From Theristus sp. LFF4_11 (lineage: Eukaryota; Nematoda; Chromadorea; Monhysterida; Xyalidae): a stretch of DNA of 64,000 nucleotides. Location: assembly GCA_030248135.1 (NCBI GenBank), contig JASANC010000043.1, positions 62,001 to 126,000 of the forward strand. Direction: 5' to 3'. Made by a program: the position numbers and the translations under genes. Below the pieces are notes generated by a model that had not been told where the DNA came from, searched no databases, and saw only the letters and a program-made list of their open reading frames with translations. Below, piece after piece: positions 45,804 to 61,100 of this stretch (position 1 is the stretch's first letter; each line of letters opens with the position of its first letter).

Positions 45804-46685
45804 TGAAAGTGATCAATAACATCTAATGGTCTGCTTTCCATCACTTTTCCACATTCTTTTCGGGTTCGAAAAAAAACAAAAAAGTGTAAACTATGATTTT
45901 TAAATTAAATTTTTAAAAATTATTTATTTTTGAAATTTAAATTAAAAAAATCATCATATTTTTCTTGGTCACAGATTTTCTCATTTTCTCATTAAAAATA
46001 ATATAAAACTCAGGGTCCGAAATTGAAAAAAACGTAAAAATACTAAAAACCCGGAAAAATACAGAAACGGTTTTTTCCCGTTTTTTTTCAAGGCAACAAT
46101 TTTTGCCCTGGTAAAAAAACGCGTATAAATACGTGTTTTTTACCGGTAAAAACCGGTATTTTTACCCCCCCACGGTACCATACCCCCTCGAAAAAATTTT
46201 TGGGCCCAAGGTACTGACCCCCACCCTACCTGGGCAACACTCCCCCCCAAATTTGGGCGGACCCCGCCACCCCACCCCGCCAAAAATCGGGCTCGACACC
46301 TGTAAGGTTAGGGGAATAAATTCCCGGATTTTTTTAAATTAAAAAAAAATTTGTAAGTTTGTTCGAAGCGTCTCGTGGAGCTGAGTTCAGCTAGACCATT
46401 TTCAAAACGATCCGGACTCCGGAGAACTCTTGTTTTATTGAAATTTTGTCCATTTTCATAGAGGGAAAGTTACCGTGATTAGAATGATCTATAAGATTTG
46501 GACCACTGATCTAACCTCGCCAAGTTTCAGTGGAGATCTATATTCACTCAGAAATTTACTGCAAACCTTTCAAAATGCAATGCAAATAGTTTTTATTGCC
46601 ATTTACACAATGAAACGGGTTGTTTTAGTCTTTTTGACAAAAAACTTTCACTAATTTGACCTCAAAAACGTATCATTTGCACATA
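45804..46685. other. AT-rich intergenic with a C-rich repeat segment
   Basis: No gene seen. The segment at about 46150-46300 (CCCCCAAATTTGGGCGG ... AAAATCGGGCTCGAC) resembles 47150-47235, so both are copies of one old repeat. Confidence 0.5.
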
Positions 46686-46951
46686 CAGTATGGCCGAATA
46701 AATAAGGCAGCCCATCAAGGCGGGATCAGTCGCAAACTAGGAGTTGTCTTTTTCAAAAATGCCAACATAACTCCTAATCATGTGTTCAAGGGAGAAAGAA
46801 TGAACAGAATAGCACGAAGAATCCATTAGTCCAAAAAAAACGCGTCAAATTTGCCACACAATTCAGTTTATGAACGTCTTTTTTCTTTCATTCAAAATTC
46901 GCGCGCTCCTTGCACCCTGAAAAAAGCTGCCATGTTTAACCGGCCATACCG
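46686..46951. mobile_element. Mariner-type MITE, 266 bp
   Basis: The ends are CAGTATGGCCGAATAAA and TTTAACCGGCCATACCG, each flanked by TA. A close copy is at 63491-63755; an old one is at 1220-1420. There is no coding capacity. Confidence 0.82.
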
Positions 46952-47077
46952 TACCATTTAGATTTTTAGTTGTTAGAAAAAATTTTGCCTATTTTTAATA
47001 CGTGCAAAAAAATTGGACACTTTTTACCCCCTCCCCTACGATTTTGTCACTCGTACCCCTACATATTGGGTAGATAC

Positions 47078-47126
47078 TAGGGTTGTTAAACAAAAATAAC
47101 GATTTTTGTTTTTTTTAACAACCCTA
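47078..47126. mobile_element. Minimal 49-bp hAT-type element
   Basis: It consists of TAGGGTTGTTAAA, a spacer of about 23 bases (ACAAAAATCG-like and its complement), and TTTAACAACCCTA. The 8 bases outside are gtagatac on both sides (47070-47077 and 47127-47134). It has the termini of the 37840-45795 element and little else. Confidence 0.88.
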
Positions 47127-47462
47127 GTAGATACCCTCCACAACCGGGTCGACACCGCCCCCCCCTTACTTGGAACCACCCTCCCCCCAAATTTCGGGTT
47201 ACACCCAAGCCAAATCGCCAAAAATTGGGCTCGACCACGACCAGTACCGAAGGCGAAAGCAAATTTTCGAGGGGTTGCCAAAAAATTTTCAGTGGGAGGG
47301 TGAGGGTGTCAATCATGGTACAGTGACACCCCCAGGCGTAGGCCACGGGAGGTCCCCCACCCCACCCATGATATTTTTTCGCTTAAATTTTGAAGGAAAA
47401 CCGTAATGTTTGCTGCAAAATCTTTGAAATTACAATGCAGAATATCAAGTTATCATATATTC

Positions 47463-47632
47463 AGCTCATATCATGGACTATCAGGTGACTGATTCGTGAT
47501 CACGTGCTGCATGCTTTCTGAACAGGAACGCCTCCACCACCACAGCGATGCCTGCACAGAAAGCATGCAGCACATGATCACCAACCAATCGAATCAGCTG
47601 ATAGCCCATAATTTAGAGTTTGACTGCACACA
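47463..47632. mobile_element. TA-type palindromic MITE upstream of the protease gene
   Basis: The motifs GTGATCACGTGCTGCATGC, GCATGCAGCACATGATCACC, and AATCAGCTGATAGCCCATAA ... AGAGTTTGACTG are arranged as inverted arms. It ends about 150 bp before the protease start codon. Confidence 0.7.
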
Positions 47633-47780
47633 GCTAAATCATAGCCGGAGCCGCAACCGTCAACAAAATTCACGTGTTTTCATGACACACACACACCGAC
47701 GCATTTCGCATGAGATTCAAATCATTTTCTGGCTGACTAAACGTAAAAGCTCCACAATCCACATCCACCACACGAATAAA

Positions 47781-53147
<5,367 letters not shown>

Positions 53148-53253
53148 ACGCACAACATATCATCAATAGAAGATTTCCATGATTTATGATTATTAAGTAA
53201 CGTCGACACACGATGTTTCTATTTCTTGGTCCGCTACTGGCACATTCTTTTTA

Positions 53254-54043
53254 CAGTCGAACTCACTAAAATGTGGAATCAGCTGATTGGTCGACCGAGC
53301 GGAGGCTGCTCACACTCCGCACCGTTCTTTTTTCGTGGATTTGGATTTTATTGAAACGTGTTTCTTTTGAATTAGTGTGAATTTCCAGCACCCTTTCCAT
53401 GCTAAAAATAAACTCAAAGGGTTGGAGAACTGCGAAATTCAATTTTTTTATTCAACAGCTCAAAATGCATTTTTTACTGACGACGACGACGACGACGTCG
53501 TTGCTTAATTTTTACGTGTGAACTGAAAGACAAAAGCCTGAAATGAGTGCGCTGTGTAGCCAGCTGAAGGGGGTTTCATTCCTAGCTGACCGATCGACAT
53601 GCGTCCGCAATTTAAAAAAATGCGTTCCGACTTCGCGGACGACGACGACACGACGACGACTTTGCTTTCATTTTTCATTTTCACCGTTTTCAAGTTGTTT
53701 TTGGTAAGCTGCTGTGTTCATTTACTTGGTGCACGCAGCAAACCATGCACAGCGCACTCCTTTCAGGCTTTTATTTTTCAGTCCACACACAAAAATTAAG
53801 CGACGACGTCGTCGTCGTCATTAAACAAAAAAATACATTTTGAGTTGAGCTGTGGCATAAAAATTTTCTAAATTTCGCGGTCTCTAACCTTTGAGTTTAT
53901 TTTTAGCACAAAAAGGGTGCTGGAAATTCATAAAAACACGTTTCAATAAAATCCAAATCCACGAAAAAAGAACGGTGCGGAGTGTGAGCAGCCTCCGCTC
54001 GGTCGACCAATCAGCTGATTCCACATTTTAGTGAGTTCGACTG
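53254..54043. mobile_element. 790-bp near-perfect palindrome, mariner-type termini
   Basis: It begins CAGTCGAACTCACTAAAATG and ends with the reverse complement, flanked by TA on both sides. The inverted arms run almost to the centre (about 53650) and include GACGACGACGACGACGTCG runs and a shared AAAGCCTGAAA segment. The open frames inside are products of the palindrome. It lies 100 bp past the protease stop codon. Confidence 0.88.
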
Positions 54044-55871
54044 TAGACAAGGAACTGAACTGACCACAAAGTGCGCTTCCGAGATAGGTACCTTCAAAAT
54101 TGTATGTGAGTTTTGCATGATTTTGTTATTTAGCGAATGTTTTCAAATTCAAGCGGCGTTATCGCAATACTAATCACTGTATGTGGTCAACATGCAGTCA
54201 GTCTGTTTTCCAGACCGCAAACGCATATGGTATATTGTATTTCTGGCACAAACACATGAATTTTATGATGTGCAAGAATTATCCGGAATGTTCTTGTCAG
54301 CTTGGCGACTAATAAAAAAGTCGTTTGATCATTTAGCTCACTGTGCCCTTTTTAATTCGGTGGTTTTGGATATGACGCTAAATGACGATCCGCCCTAAAA
54401 CTTTTATTCCGGGGTCCTCGTTTCGAACACGGAACTTTGACAAACTTGCTTCCTGCACAGGACATGAATGCACGTATCAGCCTGCACAGAATGCACGCAT
54501 CAACAACATGTGCGTGCAGCCAACCAATCAGCTAGTTGTATATATTAGCCAGATGTACTGTAGACGTGCTGAACTTAGTTTTTTTGGGTGTCCTAGTTCG
54601 CTAAACTGGCGCGACACCAGTTAGACATTCGACTGAAACCGTTGTTTAAGTTCACACTTCAGTAGCTTGTTTGTTTTTGTCGTTGCCGCCGAGGCCACAG
54701 ATGAAGCGTCTGCGGGAGCAGATGGCTCATGAGCCCTGTATAATGAAGTGCATTCATTACGGCCTCCAATGACGGAGCGGCCGGGGTTCGGTGGTTGTGG
54801 TTGATTACGTGATGACATACATGGTCGTGCATGCAAAATTAATGGACAACACACTCAAGTCAGGCGCGAGCTTTACTTTTCTGCTTGCATGCGCGACCAA
54901 CCGAACAGTCCCGCGAGACTTCGGAACCACCAGCAGGCCGGTTTTGCGAATTTCATTTTGTTTTCCACGAAATGTTCATGCGCACAAAACAACAAGTATA
55001 CACATACATATATCGCATTCATCATCAATGTGCTGTTTATGGCGTTTTTTGACGCATAAACTTGCCTGTTCATGCTTTAATGGGCGCGTCGCTGATCCGA
55101 TTCGGTTAATCGTCTGAATGTCGTGGCTGGTCAATTTTGGTGTGGCCCATGGTTGAGATAAACCGAATAAACAGGGTTTTTTTAACCGCTAAAGTTTTAT
55201 TGAACCGCACAAATGCGCACGCAATATGTCTGTGTGGGCATCTCCGCGCCGCTGCCAACAAGATGGAATGACGCGCGAAATTGAAATCGTAAATTTCCCA
55301 GCAGCGTGCTCGTTTTGCTTGAATGATGATTAGCTTGTTTGCGGCAGATTGATTTGTAAGGCTAGTTTCGGGTGTGGCTGCTTTGTGAATCGTGTGAACC
55401 TTTCTCTTGATAACATTCGAACTGAAATGTGTTCCACCGCTCTCACTGCCGCCGACGATACAAGACGCTGTGTGTGCACTGTTGTGGGCGCATGCCAGAA
55501 ATAAAAGTGTTTTAAAAATACGAATACCGAGGGCACCCCACAGAACTGATGAAAAACCTTACCGGTGGGCTTGCTTTAAACGATTACAGTATCGCGTTTG
55601 CATCTGCTTATATCAAACACTTGAGTTGATGTTGAGCTACTAGTCGTTGATTGGCTACGAGAGACCCATCTCACGTTTCATTGGTTACTGCGTTTGATTG
55701 TTTTTTATCTTTTTTTATCTGCTCAGATTGAAAGGCCGGTCTATCCTTAAAATTCAATCAGAATGAAGAAATCAATATTAAACCTCGACCGTCAACTTGC
55801 TGTCGTGCAAATGTGTCGACTTCAGCCAAACCGCTCTTTGTGACAGGGCGACGTTTTGCTGCACTCCATGG
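54044..55871. other. Intergenic region before the K2P genes
   Basis: No gene recognised. A decayed half copy of the palindromic MITE family is visible at about 54460-54560 (CACAGAATGCACGCATCAAC, AACCAATCAGCTAGTTGTAT). The upstream non-coding exons and promoter of the first K2P gene should lie here but leave no readable signal. Confidence 0.5.
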
Positions 55872-58800
55872 ATGCCCTTGAACATGAAAGGTTTCATGTC
55901 CTTACTGAGGCTTTGTTCTTTTTACTTGGAATACGCACGTTTTTTTAACCCATTGTAACTACATTGTAAATCTATGGAAACTATTGTTTATTTACTCTTT
56001 ACTCATTTATTGAAACTGTTTCAGACAAAATCAAAACTATTCTGCTCAATGTTGGCTGTATTCTGTTCATTGGTGCTTACGCACTGATAGGTTGCTGGAT
56101 TTTTCGATCGCTCGAAGAATCAATACAACAAGACAACTTCTGGCACGAACGAAATGAAACGATGCGATGCTTTCAGGGGTATAAAAATTGACTTTGTATT
56201 TTTTTGGATGACAGTCATTCACAGTGGGTTTTATTCCAAAATTCCGGCTCTAACCGTCTATTTCAGCGTTTTTTCCAATAAACAAGTTTCTTTGCTATTT
56301 TGCGTGTGACGGTGTGACGCTTGCCATGTACTTACTCATGTCACAACTCAACAGTTCGCAATGCGAAATTCCTTTTTAGCGTTGTACAACAGGCCAAAAA
56401 CTGGTCAGCAAAAGCGACGGCCAAGGTGCTGCTGGCCAGTTGCGCCGACAAACTGCTGGTCACACCAGATTGGTCCTTGCCTGAAACATTTGTCTACACG
56501 TATGCCGGACTTGCGGCCCTCAGTAGGTTTTGTGAGTTTTACAATGACCGGGTGTCGTTTCCCGGATGCTCGTTTTCAGTCATGTATTGCGTTGCCAATG
56601 TTAGGCATTACCTATCTTTCTTATTGAACGTGTCGCAATACAAATATATGCATTTGCACGCACACATAGAAAAAAAGGTTTCACGGCTGCGCCACAATTT
56701 TGAAATCACCCGAACTGAACGTAATCTGACGGCAGATTTTTGCCGTTCCAGTTGAAAAACAAAACTGAGATTTTTTCCACAAAATAACATTGTTTGAATT
56801 AAGCGGCATTCATGATGCAGTATTTCGTGCCGCGTAGCTACGTACATTTTAACACAGCTACGCGTCACTAAATGCTACTTTATGAATGCCCCATTATTTC
56901 TTGGGCTCTGCGTTCGCGAGCGAAACACAGCGCGTTCCTCTTTTCAACTGTTTCCAACAACTTTTCAACAAAAAGCTTTTCCATAAGTACATCATTTATC
57001 GTTACTCCGCCTCTCTCGTTCGAAAAGCTAATACGCTTTTTTTCAGGTTACGGTCGATTAACAATAATGACTAGCGGCGGCAAGTTGTTCTACATGGTGT
57101 ACATGATCATCGGCATACCGGTGGTGATGATTTGCTTCGGCAATCTCGGTCAGTTCTTGCGTGAATGCTTGATCATCGTGGCGGCGCGCTGCAAACGAAA
57201 ACGAAGATTGATAACGACGCCACGGACAACAACAGTCGCGCACGGGGTGCACGCGTCCACAGCGGCCGCGTTGACCGCTGTGCCGAATTTGTTGTGCGTT
57301 TTTTGTGTTTTGATAAAAGTGCTCGATTTCGATTCTCGTTTCCACTTGTTTTTCTGATTTTACTTACAAACAATTGTCCATTATTGAAAAAAAATGAAAA
57401 CACACACGACGTTCTCAGCGCGCATTTCTGTTCAGACGTTCGCAGACGTTTGTCGAGTCGCTGAGCATCTCCAGTAACGGACAGGCGTTGCAGAATCAAA
57501 ATTTCATCGCGATGGCTGACGACGATTCGGAACGGCCAGAATCTGTGATTGAGAAAGGAGACAACAACGAACAGGACGAAGACGATATTGACATCAACAC
57601 GGAGCTCGAGCCCACCGTCTTCTTTGGCATTTTCATTGCTTACGTGCTGTTCGGCGCTGTAATACTTCTGATTTTCCAAGGCGATGGTGACGTCATTGGA
57701 GCGGTTTTCAATAATTTTCTTCTGATTACCGCCGCAGTGCCAGACTATGTGCCGAAGACGTATGTTCCAGTTTGTTCCTACAGTCTAACTCTACAACACA
57801 TCCGACCAGCCGATTGGTTGGTGCATGTATTCTGTCTTCTGTGCAAGGATTAATGTAGAGGCGTAGTTTGGTTTGCACAGAATGCATGCATCACGTGATT
57901 ACCAATAATCAGCTAGTTGAATATGGTATGGAGTTACACTGTCTTTCTAGTTAAACTGTCTAAAGAGTTAAACTTTCATTTAACGGTTTTATAGGTTTTG
58001 AATTTTATATTTTTTCCACATGTACTTTTCACATTCGATTCCGTTTAGTGTTCTATCGCTAACGTTGGCGTTGTTTTATTTGACTATCGGCATGGCCCTT
58101 GTGACCATTGCCATCGAGACTGGTTCAATTCAAATGAAACGATTGCATCACGTCGGTCGAAAGTTGAAAGGCGTCGGGAAAGCAAAAATCTGGTTCGGTG
58201 GAGAGAGGTGAGCAAAACCGAGTTTTGGTGAGCAAAACAAACAAACAAAACTACATTGTAATTGGCTATAGGGCATTTCATTCTTTAATATTAGTTTCGG
58301 CTGTATTTTATTTTTCGGCTGCTGTAACTTAAACTATCTTTAGGTTGGCGGTAAGTGACTTATTGAGCACCGTTGCTGCGGCCTGCGACGTTCCACAAGA
58401 TAAATTGGACTCGATTGACTTGGACAGTTTAGTGAAGGATGCACTGATTGAGCAGGTGAGTACAAACGCTTATTGTTTCATTCACTGTAATGCCGACAAA
58501 AATATGTTCAAGATTGATGGGTGTCATTCAGGAATTGTTTTAGACTTTTACCAACGCACACAGGAGCATCGAAGAAATCCAAGCCGCAAGCCCACCGCAC
58601 TGCCCGTGCCGACTGCAGAGGACGTTGAATTGGGCCAGCCGCTGACCTCGCAGCAGAAACGTTCAAAAACTCCAGAACCACCAAAACCACCGCCGCCTGC
58701 GCCTCCCACAAAACTGTTTACTGAAACTTTATGCCCCGTTCAAGACAATTCAACTACTATTAAATCAACGCAATTAGAGACGGTACTACCACAAACTTCA

Positions 58801-60017
58801 CAATTGAACATCGGGAAAATGCTCAGTGAAACAATACATTCAATTCAAAATACGTCGACCACAGTAAAATCAGATCTGATGATCATTCAGCAAGCGCTAA
58901 AACCACTATTGAGAAGTGCAAATCTCCAAGCTGCTCAACTTCAACCGTTAACGAAAGTGTCAATTTGCGTGGCACGCAGTGAAGACAATCAAAGTCAGAC
59001 AATATCTTTGTTATTTTTCTTGTTTGGGTTCTGCAACTCAACTCAATGCGTTTGCAGACGTCGAATGAAAAGTAGTTTCCTGATTGGTACGATTACTGCT
59101 TTTCTATTTATCCGCGCACTGAGTTTTTTCATCAAAGCGTTTGTTTTAGAGTTTCAGATGTGCCTTTAAATGTGTGCTTTTCAATTGCTTGCAAATTTCT
59201 AATAATTATATACCTTTTCCATTCAATATTTCTTTTTGTCGTTACAGCTCCATCAAAGCAACTCAGCCGGATGCGTCTTCCATTTGTTAAAGGCGACCTT
59301 GAAGCGCTGAGTTTACTATCAACAACAACGATCTTCTCGGAAACAACAACCCATGAGCAACACCGGGCTGATGTGCGATGCCGGTGCTGTGCTGAGCAGT
59401 TACTACCGCTTGCTCCGGTGATTTTGATACAACCAGAAGTCGAAGATGTCACTCTACTCGAGCCAGACCGTTTGAAGAAGATCAAGTTGAAATTCGAAGA
59501 TCGCCACAAGCAACGTGAGTTCATTGAGTTGACTTACCAGTTTAGTCAAGCAAGCAAAAACATGTAGAAATTGTTGAGTAGCTTACGCGGCATTCATGAA
59601 GTGACGCGTAGCTAGCTACATATGTTAAAATATGCACATGTAAATAATCAAATCAGATCAAATTTGTAGATGTTGTCGATTTACAGACTGGGTGTTTTTC
59701 TCAATTCTGGTTATTTATTTGCAAAGCAACAATGGTGGATTTCAGTGGCCTCGAAGAAGCCGCGCGATCTCCACAAACTCTACGAAGCGGAATGGAAACG
59801 AATGGAGCGTTTGACTGCCAGCCGACCAACGAAGTCAACAAGCAGAGCAGGCTCTACCGAGAACCTCGCACACCCTGCTGCCAGAGCAAGAATGTCCGAA
59901 AGCAGCAGCAACTCAAGTCTGGCCGGCAACGGCAGCAAAATGCGCCCAAGGTCCGGAACTGCTGATAATCGGAGCCCAGCGCGACCAAAAAAGAAGACTG
60001 CTAAAACGGACGGTTAA
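55872..60017 (+). CDS. TWK/K2P two-pore-domain channel with degenerate filters, gene 1
   Basis: Exons: 55872-55890, 56025-56178, 56380-56522, 57047-57245, 57446-57759, 58049-58207, 58344-58455, 58564-58957, 59248-59514, 59746-60017; about 675 residues. The order is that of K2P channels: TM1 (ILLNVGCILFIGAYALIGCW), an extracellular cap, pore helix P1 (DWSLPETFVYTYAGL), TM2 (LFYMVYMIIGIPVVMICFGN), an acidic loop, TM3 (FFGIFIAYVLFGAVILLI), P2, TM4 (LALFYLTIGMALVTIAIETG) and a long cytosolic tail. The first filter is AALSYG, formed across the 56522/57047 splice, and the second is TAAVPDYVP, with no GFG. Tail segments include the conserved KIWFGGERLAVSDL, a proline run, and a basic end. All exons keep phase, so this is not an obvious pseudogene. 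Confidence 0.85.
57781..57941. mobile_element. Palindromic MITE in K2P gene 1 intron
   Basis: It follows TA with CAGTCTAACTCTACAACACA and ends TATGGTATGGAGTTACACTG. It starts only about 20 bp after the donor site of the P2 exon. Same subfamily as 3829-3978. Confidence 0.75.
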
Positions 60018-61100
60018 CAAATCAACACTGAGCATCGATCGAACACATACACTCAGCCCTTTGACAAAGCCCGTTAACGATTTCAAACTAAAATCAACGT
60101 CACAATGTATAGAGATATATATCTTGTCAACGATTTGTTGGCTATCCGCAACCTGTCTGTCATAGTATCCGGTATCTGTCATAGTCTGCTGTTATTTTCA
60201 CTTTGTTTACCAATTTTTGTTGGTTGCATGGGTTCTCCATACTTGTGATTACCGGTATTCACACACTAAAAATAGCGTTTGAACCACACTGTTGTACAGA
60301 TATCCTGCGACCAGTGTCGAAAATGACTTATTATCACGCTTTCCTCATGAGAAATGTCGCTGTGCACGTTTTCCATCGAACGTCTGGTGCGTGTATTCAA
60401 AATTGAACAGTGCATCATTATGAAGTCTATGCTGCTCGAAATAAATAAAATAATGGCCATTTTCATTACCATGCTGCTCTGGACTGCTGCAGTGGCACTT
60501 CATGCTAGCTGATGTCATGTAATGTTATACTGGAGTTGCATTATATACCGTAAAGTCTTGCATATAAGGTCTGCTTATATAAATTTGGAAATCAAAAATT
60601 TCTTAAAAAAGTGGAATTTCGTGTGACAGCCTTATAAGTGGGAGGGGGTCTTATAAAGCAAACATTAGGAATTCCGGGCCTTATAAACGGGGTAGGTTTT
60701 CGACCATGTCAAAATTTTGAATTTTTTGGTTTCCCGCCGTGTGACACTCCGCCCACTTTTGGGTGGGGTCTTATAAGTGGGAGGAACCTTATATGCAAGA
60801 CTTTACGGTAGTTCGAAGAAAACTCGCGCTCGCAAAAGCTAACACGTTCAGAAATTCAAGTGATCAGTGCAAATTTTTTTCGTCAGTAATCAGCTTGAAA
60901 GCATGGAACAAAACAAACAGACAGGCGTCGCGGTTAGTTGACATAAGTGAACGGAAACGAAAAAAACGACAGCGTTTCAGAAATATTGGATCGTATTCCC
61001 GTCGAGCTTCTAATTCTGTTCTTCCGTGTTCCTGGTTCAACGGAAACGCGTTTCAGAAAGCACACCACTTTTTTTCGAGGTTTGATTTGAGAAAGATAAA
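60018..61100. other. Intergenic spacer between the K2P genes
   Basis: Contains an AATAAA-like site (about 60440, AAATAAATAAAATAATG) and the MITE at 60548-60808. No further gene is recognised. Confidence 0.5.
60548..60808. mobile_element. CCGTAAAGTC-terminal MITE, 261 bp
   Basis: Terminal repeats of about 23 bp: CCGTAAAGTCTTGCATATAAGG, matched inverted at the right end by CCTTATATGCAAGACTTTACGG, flanked by TA on both sides. Inside are repeated CTTATAAGTGGGAGG and CCTTATAA words. Confidence 0.85.

Noticed and set aside
53505..53799. Small frames with poly-Asp or poly-Ser/Thr
   Set aside because: They are products of GAC repeats in the palindromic element and mirror each other across strands.
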